Shown in pieces: positions 26,341 to 34,320 of a DNA stretch of 37,606 nucleotides. The stretch spans positions 1-37,606 of the forward strand of contig NZ_PDZL01000033.1 of NCBI RefSeq assembly GCF_002735705.1. Direction: 5' to 3'. The notes beneath the pieces are model-generated. The model was not told the origin of the DNA, ran no database searches, and saw nothing but the letters and a program-made list of their open reading frames with translations. This stretch comes from Janthinobacterium sp. BJB426 (GTDB lineage Bacteria > Pseudomonadota > Gammaproteobacteria > Burkholderiales > Burkholderiaceae_D). How positions within the stretch are numbered: position 1 is the first letter of the stretch; each line of letters begins with the position of its first letter. The translations under genes were made by a program, and so were the position numbers.

Positions 26341-28794
26341 ATGGAATGCCAACGCCTCTCCCTGCCACCTTTGAGCGCCCCTGGCGAAGTCGTCACCTTC
26401 TATTCCTACAAGGGCGGTACCGGCCGCACCATGGCCCTGTCGAACATCGCCGTCCTGCTGGCGCGCCGCGAAAACGCCAGCGTGCCCGTGCTGATGCTGG
26501 ACTGGGACATGGAAGCACCGGGCCTGCACCACTATTTCGAACAGCACGAGGAGCGCCCGGGCGTGCTGGAATTCTTTGAGGCGTGCCGCCAGCAGCTCGA
26601 ACGCCTCAGCCTGGAGACGGGAGGCAAGCGCGGCTCGGTCGCCGACGATGTCGCCCTGGCCCAGCGCGTGCTCGACGCCATCGACTGGCAGCAGTACGTG
26701 GTGCGCGTCGACCAGGGCAGCCCGCTGTACCTGATGCGTGCGGGGCGCTTCGACGCCAGCTACAGCGAGCGCCTGGCGCAGATGCGCTGGGATCAGCTGT
26801 TCGACAGTTGCCCGGCCCTGTTCCGCTGCTTCGCCGATACCCTGGCCCAGCATTTCCGTTACGTGCTCGTCGATTCGCGCACGGGACGCACGGACAGCGC
26901 CGGCATCTGCACCACCTTGCTGCCGAAAAAACTGGTGGTGGTCTTCACGCCGAACCGGCAAAGCCTGGAAGGCGTCGATGCACTCGTCACGCGGGCCATC
27001 GAGTACCGCCGCAGCCATGAAGACGAACAGCGTCCGCTGCTCGTCTACCCCTTGCCCTCGCGCATAGAAATGGGCGATGGCGCGCAGCGTGCCGAGTGGC
27101 GCCGCGGCGACGCGCACAAGGGCATCGCCGGCTTCCAGCCCATGTTCGAGCGCCTGCTGCGCACTTCCTACGGCTTGCCGCAGATCGCCCTCGACAGCTA
27201 TTTCGACGAAGTCCAGCTGCAGCAGACGAAAACCTTTGCGTATGGCGAGCAATTGGCCGTGCGCATCGACCAGGGCGGCGACCGCTTTTCCCTCACGCGC
27301 ACCTTCGAAGCCTTTTTGCACTGGCTGACGGGCGGCTACTTCCCCTGGCAATCGAGCCGCGAAATCGCCTTGCTGGGCGCCATCAGCGAAGCGCGTCAGG
27401 CTTTGCTGGCCGAACCGGGCCGCGCCGTGGCCCTGCCGCTGGCGCGCGACCTGGCCCGTCTGGGCGAGCTGTACCGCAAGGATGGCCGCAGCGGGCAGGC
27501 GCTCGAGGCCTTCCGCCAGAGCGTCGAGATCCGCGTGCGCCTGCTGGGCGAGGAGCATCCCGACAGCCTGGCGTGCAAGAGCGGCATGGCGCGCCTGCTG
27601 CGCCAACTGGGCAAGCTCGAGGAAGCCCGCTTCCTGGAAGAAGACGTGCTCGACGTGCGCGAACGTGTGCTGGGCAGCGAACATCCCGACACCCTGGCGG
27701 CCCGCGCCTGCCTGGCGAAAACCCTGTTGCTGCAAGGGGAACTGGCGGCGGCCCTGCTGCTGCAGGATGCGGTGCTGGCAAGCTACGCGCGCCAGCTGGG
27801 CGGCGAGCATCCGCTGACCCTGGAAGCGATGGACGGCCGCGCCGCCACCTTGCTGCGCATGGGCCGGCTGGCGCAGGCGCAGCAAGTGCTGGCCACGGTG
27901 GTGGCGGCGCGCGAACGCCTGTTTGGCGCCGAGCATGGCGATACCTTGCGCAGCAAGCTGGCCCTGGCGCAGGCGCTGGGGCGCGAAGGCGACCTGGAAG
28001 GCGCGCGGCGCCTGTTCGCTGCCGTGCTGCAGGCGCAGGAGCGGCGCCTGGGCGGCGACCATGCGGCCACCCTGGCCACGCGCGATTTGCTGGCCGACAT
28101 CGTGGCCGGGCAGGGCGACTGGGCCGGCGCGCGCCAGTTGCACGAAGACCAGGTGGCGGCGCGCGAGCGCACGCATGGGCTCGACCATCCGGAAACCCTG
28201 ATGAGCCAGCGCAAGCTGGCCGAGGCGCTGTTGCGGCGTGGTGAGCTCGATGCGGCGCGCAGCGTGCAGGAGCAGGTGCTGGAAGTGCATGCGCGCCTGC
28301 TGGGCGAAGACCACCTCGATACCTTGCACAGCAAGACGCAATTGGCCGGTACCTTGCAGCAGCAGGGCGACAGCGAGGCGGCGCGCCTGCTGGAAGACGC
28401 CGTGCTCAGCGGCAGTGACCGGCTCCTGAATGCGCCCGTCACGGGGCATGCGGACAGCGTGCTGGACGGTGCGCGGCATTTGCAGGAAACCATACTGGCC
28501 GGGCGCGTCAGCGGGCACGAGGGCGCGGAGCCGGATACCCTGGTCAGCATGATCTCCATGCTGCAAGGCATGATCGAGCGCGAACAGTATGCGCAGGCGG
28601 GCGAACTGGCCGAACATTTGAAGTCTTGCCTGCTGCGTCCGGGCGTGCCGGGCAAGCTGCGCAGGCGCGGCATGGCGCAGCTGAAAAGAATGTACAAATT
28701 GCAAGGCGATTTGAATGCCTTGCTGGCCTTGCAGGAAGATGAAGTGCAGGCGCTGGAAGGGGCATTGTCCGAGGCGCGCATCGAGCAGCGCTGA
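26341..28794 (+). CDS. P-loop NTPase (KGGTGRT, ParA/MinD-like) fused to kinesin-light-chain-type TPRs
   Basis: An 817-residue two-part protein. Residues about 15-330 are a SIMIBI-class NTPase: TFYSYKGGTGRTMALSNIA gives the deviant Walker A (Lys24, with Arg29 where ParA/MinD have the second Lys), LMLDWDMEAPG (51-61) resembles the A' motif, and YVLVDSRTGRTDSAG (Asp near 178) the Walker B. Residues about 350-745 are TPRs of the 42-residue kinesin-light-chain type (LGEEHPDSL, LGSEHPDTL, LDHPETL); seven repeats are exactly in register and two more are degenerate. The same KGGTGRT-plus-TPR layout occurs, as far as I recall, in FxsT-type proteins of actinobacterial FxSxx-COOH systems, which also encode a TIR-like protein. 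Here it directly follows a TIR gene. The TPRs are likely the sensor, the NTPase the switch and TIR the effector, all by inference. Confidence 0.85.
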   Translation: MECQRLSLPPLSAPGEVVTFYSYKGGTGRTMALSNIAVLLARRENASVPVLMLDWDMEAPGLHHYFEQHEERPGVLEFFEACRQQLERLSLETGGKRGSVADDVALAQRVLDAIDWQQYVVRVDQGSPLYLMRAGRFDASYSERLAQMRWDQLFDSCPALFRCFADTLAQHFRYVLVDSRTGRTDSAGICTTLLPKKLVVVFTPNRQSLEGVDALVTRAIEYRRSHEDEQRPLLVYPLPSRIEMGDGAQRAEWRRGDAHKGIAGFQPMFERLLRTSYGLPQIALDSYFDEVQLQQTKTFAYGEQLAVRIDQGGDRFSLTRTFEAFLHWLTGGYFPWQSSREIALLGAISEARQALLAEPGRAVALPLARDLARLGELYRKDGRSGQALEAFRQSVEIRVRLLGEEHPDSLACKSGMARLLRQLGKLEEARFLEEDVLDVRERVLGSEHPDTLAARACLAKTLLLQGELAAALLLQDAVLASYARQLGGEHPLTLEAMDGRAATLLRMGRLAQAQQVLATVVAARERLFGAEHGDTLRSKLALAQALGREGDLEGARRLFAAVLQAQERRLGGDHAATLATRDLLADIVAGQGDWAGARQLHEDQVAARERTHGLDHPETLMSQRKLAEALLRRGELDAARSVQEQVLEVHARLLGEDHLDTLHSKTQLAGTLQQQGDSEAARLLEDAVLSGSDRLLNAPVTGHADSVLDGARHLQETILAGRVSGHEGAEPDTLVSMISMLQGMIEREQYAQAGELAEHLKSCLLRPGVPGKLRRRGMAQLKRMYKLQGDLNALLALQEDEVQALEGALSEARIEQR
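27556..28437 (+). repeat. Seven in-register 126-nt coding repeats (TPR array)
   Basis: The His codon of the H-P/x-x-T/S-L motif recurs at 27556, 27682, 27808, 27934, 28060, 28186 and 28312, exactly 126 nt apart each time. An eighth (28447) is shifted by 9 nt and a ninth (near 28528) is incomplete. The DNA units are diverged from each other, so this is a protein repeat rather than a recent tandem duplication. Confidence 0.9.
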
Positions 28795-28888
28795 TCCTGT
28801 GCGCCATGCCCGCGCGGCAGCACAAATAATGCTGTCTATCGGCGTGCGGCATGCGCAGTGTTGGCATCGCTTCGGGTAAAATCCCGTT

Positions 28889-29626
28889 ATGAGAATTCTT
28901 ATCAGTAACGACGACGGCTACCTGGCGCCTGGCCTGGCGGCCCTGGCCGACGCGCTCGCACCCATTGCCGACATCGTCGTGGTGGCGCCCGACAGCAACC
29001 GTTCGGGCGCCTCCAATTCGCTGTCCCTGGACCGCCCCTTGTCCGTGCACAAGGCCGCCAACGGCTTTTATTTTGTCAACGGCACGCCCACCGACTGCGT
29101 GCACGTGGCGCTGACGGGCATGCTCATCGAGCGACCCGACCTGGTGGTCTCCGGCATCAACAATGGCCCCAACATGGGTGACGACACCCTGTATTCGGGC
29201 ACCGTGGCGGCCGCCACGGAAGGCTATCTGTTCGGCATTCCCGCCATCGCCTTTTCCCAGTCGCAGTTTGGCTGGGCCAACCTGGACGCGGCTGCCCGCG
29301 TGGCCAGGGAAATCGTCGAGCGCCAGTTCGACGCCCTGCAGAAACCGTATCTGCTGAATGTGAACATCCCCGCAATCCCTTATGAGCAAATGCAAGGCAT
29401 GGCGGCCACGCGTCTGGGCAAGCGCCATTCGGCCGAGCCGGTGATCCGCGCGCTCGACCCCCGTGGCCGTGAAATCTTCTGGATCGGCCCGGCCGGCGCC
29501 GCCAAGGAAGGCGGTCCGGGCACGGACTTCCATGCCGTTGAACATGGACAAGTATCGATCACGCCGCTGCAGATCGACCTGACCCATACCACCCAACTCG
29601 ATGCACTGGCGAAAGGCCTGGCATGA
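28889..29626 (+). CDS. surE: 5'/3'-nucleotidase SurE
   Basis: A 245-residue metal-dependent phosphatase acting on nucleoside monophosphates and exopolyphosphate. The metal site has Asp8/Asp9 in ILISNDDGY, SGASNSLSLDRPL (about 37-49) and VSGINNGPNMGDD (about 88-100), with the family motif YSGTVAAATEG next. The length fits the family (about 250). It starts the surE-pcm-nlpD-rpoS block. No Shine-Dalgarno is visible; instead CGGG-TAAAAT-CCCG (28871-28884) sits directly before the ATG. Confidence 0.95.
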   Translation: MRILISNDDGYLAPGLAALADALAPIADIVVVAPDSNRSGASNSLSLDRPLSVHKAANGFYFVNGTPTDCVHVALTGMLIERPDLVVSGINNGPNMGDDTLYSGTVAAATEGYLFGIPAIAFSQSQFGWANLDAAARVAREIVERQFDALQKPYLLNVNIPAIPYEQMQGMAATRLGKRHSAEPVIRALDPRGREIFWIGPAGAAKEGGPGTDFHAVEHGQVSITPLQIDLTHTTQLDALAKGLA

Positions 29627-29635
29627 CCGCTCACT

Positions 29636-30526
29636 ATGACTGACAAGCCGCGCACCTTCCCCCTTACCCTCGATTCGCTGGCCGGCAAGCCCGCCAGGCC
29701 GGGCGGGGGACAGTCGCTGGCCCAGTCCAGGATCGCCACGCCGCAGACGGCCACGCAGAATGCGGCGCAAAACGCGGCGCGCGGCGTGGCGCAGCCGTAT
29801 GGCGCGCACGCGGCCATCGCGCCGTCGCGCGCCCAGGCCATCGCCAATGAGCGGGCGCAGCCGGCGGTGGTGTCGCCGCCACGGCAAAACCCGCTCGTCT
29901 CGGAGGCCGTGCGCCGCGCCATGGTGGCCCGCGTGGCGAAGCAGGGCGTCAAGGACCAGGTGGTGCTCGACGCCATGCAAGCCGTGCCGCGGCACATGTT
30001 CATGGACGAGGCGCTGGCGTCGCAGGCGTATATCGACGCGTCCCTGCCCATCGGCCACCACCAGACCATTTCGCAGCCATATATCGTGGCGCGCATGATC
30101 GAAGTGATGCGCCAGGGCGGCAGCCTGCAGCGCGTGCTGGAAATCGGCACGGGCTGCGGCTACCAGGCGGCGGTGCTGTCGCTGGTGGCGAAAGAGGTGT
30201 ATTCGATCGAGCGCATCCGGCCCCTGCACGAGCTGGCGAAGGCCAATCTGCGCCCGCTGCGCGTGTCAAATCTGCGCTTGCAGTACGGAGATGGTATGCT
30301 TGGCCTGCCGCAGGCGGCGCCCTTCGACGGGATCATCCTTGCCGCAGCCGGCCTGGAAGTCCCGCAAGCCTTGCTGGAACAGCTGGCGCCCGGCGGGCGT
30401 CTGGTTGCGCCGGTGGGGGCTAAATTGCAACACTTACAACTCATTACCCGGGTGGGGAAAATGGAATGGACTAGCCAAACCCTGGAAGATTGCCATTTCG
30501 TACCTTTGCGCCCGGGCACCATATGA
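29636..30526 (+). CDS. pcm: Protein-L-isoaspartate O-methyltransferase
   Basis: A 296-residue AdoMet-dependent methyltransferase that repairs isoaspartyl residues in aged proteins. The catalytic domain starts near residue 83 (NPLVSEAVRRAMVARV); it has VPRHMFMDEALASQAY, the substrate-loop region LPIGHHQTISQPY, and motif I VLEIGTGCGYQAAVLS (about 166-181), then LRLQYGDGMLG. Family members are usually near 210-220 residues, so this one carries an extra N-terminal part of about 80 residues, rich in Ala/Gln/Pro with repeated TQNAAQNAARG-like sequence. The ATG at 29636 lies 9 nt after the surE stop. A start at a later Met or Val in the extension cannot be excluded. Confidence 0.93.
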   Translation: MTDKPRTFPLTLDSLAGKPARPGGGQSLAQSRIATPQTATQNAAQNAARGVAQPYGAHAAIAPSRAQAIANERAQPAVVSPPRQNPLVSEAVRRAMVARVAKQGVKDQVVLDAMQAVPRHMFMDEALASQAYIDASLPIGHHQTISQPYIVARMIEVMRQGGSLQRVLEIGTGCGYQAAVLSLVAKEVYSIERIRPLHELAKANLRPLRVSNLRLQYGDGMLGLPQAAPFDGIILAAAGLEVPQALLEQLAPGGRLVAPVGAKLQHLQLITRVGKMEWTSQTLEDCHFVPLRPGTI

Positions 30527-30562
30527 TCCCCGGATCAGCTAGCAAGCAGGACATACAATTAC

Positions 30563-31486
30563 ATGCGAATGATTAAGAAAAGTAACATACTTCTATGTGG
30601 CATCACCTTGGCCGCGCTGTTGAGCGGTTGCGGCACGACGGGCGTCCAGGCGCCCGTCGTGGAGCGCCACCCATCGAGCAGCAGCGCCGCGGCCAGCGAT
30701 CCGCGCGACCGCGATCCGGCTTATTACACGGTCAAGCGTGGCGATACCCTGTTGCGCATCGCCCTCGAGCACGGGCAGAATTACCGCGACCTGGTGGCCT
30801 GGAATGACTTGAGCAATCCGAACGACATCAAGGTCGACCAGGTGCTGCGCGTGTTGCCGCCGAATGGCGATACGGGCGGGGCGCAAACGTCGGCCATCGT
30901 CATGCCGCCAGCGATGGAAGTCAAGCCGGCCGCGCCTGTCGTGCCGAAGAAAACGGGTCCGCGCGGCGAGAAGCGCGCGTATTCCGACGCTACCCTGGCC
31001 GAGCTGCGCGCCGATGGCGGCAACGGCGACGCCAAGCCTGCGCCGGCCCCGGCAGCAGTTGTAGCCGCCGCACCGGCCGCCGCCGCGGCAGCCCCTGCGG
31101 CATCGGCGCCTGGCGACGAGAAGATCAGCTGGATGTGGCCTTCCGAAGGCAAGGTCATCGGCACTTTCGACGAAGGCAAGAACAAGGGCGTCGATATCGC
31201 CGGCAAGGCGGGCCAGCAGGTCGTGGCCGCCGGCGCGGGAAAAGTCATGTATGCCGGGAGCGGAATCCGTGGTTATGGTAATCTTGTCATCGTGAAGCAC
31301 AGTAATAGTTTATTGTCGGCGTATGCGCATAACCGCAGCATCCTGGTGAAGGAAGGGCAGAACGTCAACAAAGGCCAGGCCATCGCCGAAATGGGCGATT
31401 CCGATGCCGACCGCGTGAAACTGCACTTTGAAATCCGCCAGCAAGGCAAACCTGTCGACCCATCGAAATTCCTGCCTAACCGTTAG
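30563..31486 (+). CDS. nlpD: NlpD-like murein hydrolase activator lipoprotein (LysM + degenerate M23)
   Basis: A 307-residue lipoprotein: signal with lipobox LLSGC (Cys23), LysM domain (about 53-95, YYTVKRGDTLLRIALEHGQN), an Ala/Pro-rich linker (about 152-180) and a C-terminal LytM/M23 domain (about 190-305). The M23 metal site is incomplete: the first motif reads NKGVDIAGKAG without the His of HxxxD, while VKLHFEIR keeps one His. This matches E. coli NlpD, which activates the amidase AmiC instead of cutting peptidoglycan itself. It lies between pcm and rpoS; as in other proteobacteria an rpoS promoter may lie inside it. Confidence 0.93.
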   Translation: MRMIKKSNILLCGITLAALLSGCGTTGVQAPVVERHPSSSSAAASDPRDRDPAYYTVKRGDTLLRIALEHGQNYRDLVAWNDLSNPNDIKVDQVLRVLPPNGDTGGAQTSAIVMPPAMEVKPAAPVVPKKTGPRGEKRAYSDATLAELRADGGNGDAKPAPAPAAVVAAAPAAAAAAPAASAPGDEKISWMWPSEGKVIGTFDEGKNKGVDIAGKAGQQVVAAGAGKVMYAGSGIRGYGNLVIVKHSNSLLSAYAHNRSILVKEGQNVNKGQAIAEMGDSDADRVKLHFEIRQQGKPVDPSKFLPNR

Positions 31487-31494
31487 GTAAAGCA

Positions 31495-32517
31495 ATGACA
31501 CACGCGCCGCACGACCAGCTGGACGATGACCCGGAACTGCCGGAAGACGGGGCAGACGAAGTCGTGACGGACGATGCCGGCGAACTCGACGGCATTGACG
31601 CCGTCGACGCGGGCGAGGTGGCCAGCGTAACCGTGTTGGTCGAAAGTGTCGATGAACTGAAAAAGGTGCTGGCGGCCGAGCTGTCGACCGATACCACGCA
31701 GCATTACCTGAACCAGATCGGCACGCGGCCCCTGCTGACGGTGGCGCAGGAAGTGCATTACGCCACCCTGGCCAAGCAGGGCAATTTTGAAGCCCGGCAA
31801 ACCATGATCGAGCACAACCTGCGCCTGGTCGTGTCGATCGCCAAGCATTACATCAACCGCGGCGTGGTCTTGCTCGACATGATCGAGGAGGGCAACATCG
31901 GCCTGATGCGCGCCATCGACAAGTTCGAACCCGAACGCGGTTTCCGTTTCTCTACTTATGCCACCTGGTGGATACGCCAGAGCATAGAGCGCGCCATCAT
32001 GAACCAGGCGCGCACGGTGCGCCTGCCCGTGCACATGGTGCGCGAACTGAACCAGATTTTGCGCGGCAAATACCACCTGGAAGCCCAGCACCACGATGGC
32101 AAGGATGCCACCGCGGAAGACATCGCCCACCTGGTGGGCCGTCCCGTGGAAGAGGTACAGGATATCCTGGCCCTGTCCGAGCACGCCACCTCGCTCGATG
32201 CGCCGCTCGACAACGACCCGCAGTCGTCGCTGATGGACATGTTGCCCGGCGCCAGCGAAGACAGCCCCGACGCGCGCGCGGAACACCATGAAATGACGGT
32301 GCTGGTGCGCGACTGGCTGACCAAGCTGCCCGACAAGCAGCGCGTGGTCATCATGCGCCGTTTCGGCCTCGACAATGACGATCCCGCCACCCTGGAAACC
32401 CTGGCCGAGGAAATGGGCGTGACGCGAGAGCGCGTGCGCCAGATCCAGCAGGAAGCCCTGATTAAACTGAAGCGGGCCATGGCGGCGCGCGGCGTAGTCA
32501 GAGATTCCCTTCTGTAA
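31495..32517 (+). CDS. rpoS: RNA polymerase sigma factor RpoS
   Basis: A 340-residue sigma-70-family factor. An acidic N-terminus (about 1-45) precedes region 1.2 (TTQHYLNQIGTRPLLT). Region 2 holds HNLRLVVSIAKHYINRG, DMIEEGNIGLMRAIDKFE and GFRFSTYATWWIRQSIERA. Region 3 has RLPVHMVRELNQI. Region 4 has LPDKQRVVIMRRFGL, then LAEEMGVTRERVRQIQQEAL. It lacks the long non-conserved region of RpoD. The length and the place after nlpD identify it as the stationary-phase sigma. AGG of the ribosome site overlaps the nlpD stop. Confidence 0.95.
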   Translation: MTHAPHDQLDDDPELPEDGADEVVTDDAGELDGIDAVDAGEVASVTVLVESVDELKKVLAAELSTDTTQHYLNQIGTRPLLTVAQEVHYATLAKQGNFEARQTMIEHNLRLVVSIAKHYINRGVVLLDMIEEGNIGLMRAIDKFEPERGFRFSTYATWWIRQSIERAIMNQARTVRLPVHMVRELNQILRGKYHLEAQHHDGKDATAEDIAHLVGRPVEEVQDILALSEHATSLDAPLDNDPQSSLMDMLPGASEDSPDARAEHHEMTVLVRDWLTKLPDKQRVVIMRRFGLDNDDPATLETLAEEMGVTRERVRQIQQEALIKLKRAMAARGVVRDSLL

Positions 32518-32525
32518 GACACCCT

Positions 32526-32544
32526 GGCCCGGCTGTCGCGGGCC
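32526..32544 (+). terminator. Weak hairpin after rpoS
   Basis: GGCCCG and CGGGCC pair (6 bp) around a 7-nt loop, 8 nt after the rpoS stop; no U tract follows. Confidence 0.35.
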
Positions 32545-32550
32545 TGCATC

Positions 32551-32559
32551 TGCTATCAT
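32551..32559 (+). promoter_or_regulatory. Possible extended -10 promoter for rlmD
   Basis: TGC-TATCAT is an extended -10 pattern 91 nt before the rlmD start; there is no clear -35 box (GGCTGT at the right spacing). Assigned by eye. Confidence 0.3.
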
Positions 32560-32649
32560 ACGCCCCGCTCGCGGCGCCTGACCTTTCCCCCATTCTTTCA
32601 AGTTCCAGCGCGGCCCTGCGTCCTGGCCCACTCTTACCTATTGATCGCT

Positions 32650-33993
32650 ATGCAAGAAAATATCATCGAAATCAAATCGCTCGACATGGACGCCCGTGGC
32701 GTTGGCCATATTGAAAACGAAGACGGCTCGCCGGGCAAGGTCGTGTTTGTCGAAGGCGCATTGCCGGGCGAGCGCGTCAGCTTTGTGACGTTCAAGAAAA
32801 AGAAGAACTGGGAAATGGCCCGCATGACGGCGCTGCACCGCGAATCATCGATGCGCGTGACGCCCAAGTGCAAGCATTTCGACAATTGCGGCGGCTGCTC
32901 GATGCAGCACCTGGAGCCGTCGGCGCAGGTGGCGATCAAGCAGCGCGTGCTGGAAGACAACTTGTGGCATATCGGCAAGGTGCGTCCGCAAAGCATCATG
33001 CGCCCCATGTATGGCCCGACGTGGGGCTACCGCTACCGCGCGCGCCTGTCCGTGCGCCACGTCAAGAAGAAAGACGCCGTGCTGGTGGGTTTCCATGAAA
33101 AGAAATCGGCGTTTGTTGCCGACATGGATAGCTGCGAAATCCTGCCGCCGCATATCTCCGCCATGCTGCTGCCGCTGCGTGGATTGATTGCTTCGCTGTC
33201 CATCTTCGACCAGATGCCGCAGATCGAGCTGGCCGTGGGTGAAGACGTCACCGCCATGGTCTTGCGCATCATGGCGCCATTGACGGCGGACGATGAAACG
33301 AAATTGAAGGCCTTTGCCGACGAATACGGCGTGCAATGGTGGCTGCAGGTGAAAGGTCCGGAAACGGCCGTGCCGTTCTATCCGCTCGACAAGCAATTGC
33401 ACTACCTGCTGCCGGAATTCGGCGTCAAGATGCCGTTCAAGCCTGTCGATTTCACGCAGGTGAACCACCACATCAACCGCGTGCTGGTATCGAAAGCCCT
33501 GCGTTTGCTGGAAGTGCAGCCGACGGACCGCGTGGCCGACTTGTTCTGCGGCCTGGGCAATTTCACCTTGCCGCTGGCCACGCAGGGCAGTGAAGTGGTC
33601 GGTATCGAAGGTAGCACCACTCTGACGGAGCGGGCGCTGGAAAACGCGCTGGCCAATGGCCTGGCGGAAAAAACCTCGTTTTCGACGCGCAACCTGTTCG
33701 AAGTGACGACGGACGACCTGATCGCGCTGGGCCGTTTTGATCGCATCCTCGTCGACCCGCCGCGCGATGGCGCCATGGCCCTGTGCCAGGCGCTGGTCGG
33801 TTTGTCGCAAGTGCGTCCTGACCTGCTGCCGAAACGCATCGTCTACGTGTCGTGCAGCCCGTCGACCCTGGCGCGCGACGCCGGCATCCTGGCGCTGGAA
33901 GCCGGCTATGTGCTGAGCAAAGCGGGCGTGGTGAACATGTTCCCGCACACTTCGCACGTCGAATCGATGGCCGTGTTTGATCTGCCGCAATAA
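32650..33993 (+). CDS. rlmD: 23S rRNA (uracil(1939)-C(5))-methyltransferase RlmD
   Basis: A 447-residue Fe-S and AdoMet-dependent rRNA methyltransferase. The N-terminal TRAM domain covers about 1-62 (IIEIKSLDMDARGVGHIENE). The Fe-S cysteines are Cys74, Cys80 and Cys83 in PKCKHFDNCGGCSMQHL plus Cys162 in DSCEILPP. The methyltransferase domain has VADLFCGLGNFTLPLA, then RILVDPPRDGA and the catalytic Cys402 in YVSCSPSTLARD. This is the RumA/RlmD pattern rather than TrmA. The ATG at 32650 fits; a TTG at 32641 is in frame. No clear ribosome site was found. Confidence 0.95.
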   Translation: MQENIIEIKSLDMDARGVGHIENEDGSPGKVVFVEGALPGERVSFVTFKKKKNWEMARMTALHRESSMRVTPKCKHFDNCGGCSMQHLEPSAQVAIKQRVLEDNLWHIGKVRPQSIMRPMYGPTWGYRYRARLSVRHVKKKDAVLVGFHEKKSAFVADMDSCEILPPHISAMLLPLRGLIASLSIFDQMPQIELAVGEDVTAMVLRIMAPLTADDETKLKAFADEYGVQWWLQVKGPETAVPFYPLDKQLHYLLPEFGVKMPFKPVDFTQVNHHINRVLVSKALRLLEVQPTDRVADLFCGLGNFTLPLATQGSEVVGIEGSTTLTERALENALANGLAEKTSFSTRNLFEVTTDDLIALGRFDRILVDPPRDGAMALCQALVGLSQVRPDLLPKRIVYVSCSPSTLARDAGILALEAGYVLSKAGVVNMFPHTSHVESMAVFDLPQ

Positions 33994-34004
33994 GTCTGCC
34001 TGAC

Positions 34005-34034
34005 ACGGCGGGTGGCCAGGCAGGCACCCGCCGT
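34005..34034 (+). terminator. Hairpin after rlmD
   Basis: ACGGCGGGTG and CACCCGCCGT are perfect 10-bp complements around a 10-nt loop, 11 nt after the rlmD stop. The following sequence has no U run, so it may be a rho-dependent or stabilising end. Confidence 0.5.
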
Positions 34035-34065
34035 TGCCGTATGTGACGGCACAGCAAGCTCCCCC

Positions 34066-34075
34066 AATACCACTT
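34066..34075. promoter_or_regulatory. Outlying copy of the AGTGGTATT element (inverted)
   Basis: AATACCACTT is the exact reverse complement of AAGTGGTATT found at 34203-34212. It lies 137 nt upstream of it and could be a distal operator half-site. Confidence 0.4.
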
Positions 34076-34202
34076 ACAGCGTGTTATAAAACTGGTCTGT
34101 CTTTTCCCGATCCAGCGTCTTTTTTCATCCTTCCTCTGCCGTTTTTTTGCTTGTCCAGTAGGACAACGCGCCGTCCGCCTCCGCCGTTATGCTTTCTTTG
34201 TA

Positions 34203-34242
34203 AAGTGGTATTGCCCACTTTGAGGCCACTTCAAAACCACTT
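34203..34242. promoter_or_regulatory. Candidate operator array upstream of the chitinase gene
   Basis: AAGTGG-TATTGC-CCACTT (34203-34220) is a perfect 6-bp inverted repeat. CCACTT then recurs as direct repeats at 34215, 34226 and 34237, exactly 11 bp apart, that is one helical turn. A further AGTGGTATT lies at 34321-34329, just before the ribosome site. The GTGGTATTGCCCAC core is reminiscent of operators of GntR-type amino-sugar regulators (TGGT...ACCA), by inference only. Confidence 0.55.
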
Positions 34243-34320
34243 GACCGCCTATTTTTTCAGCAGCATGCTGTTCTTGCAACTGCAAAAAACAAAATCACAG
34301 GTAGCTTTTTATTGAAGCAG

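Noticed and set aside
27556..28437. 126-nt periodicity as satellite DNA or a CRISPR-like array
   Set aside because: The units are diverged at DNA level, have no conserved repeat with variable spacers, and encode a consistent TPR motif.
26272..28704. An 810-codon minus-strand open frame opposite the NTPase-TPR gene, with repeat-like sequence
   Set aside because: Its periodicity is simply the complement of the 126-nt TPR coding repeats. The plus frame has the P-loop and TPR motifs.
30563..31486. NlpD-like protein as an active M23 endopeptidase
   Set aside because: The HxxxD metal motif is missing (NKGVDIAG in its place), so an activator role as in NlpD/EnvC is more likely.
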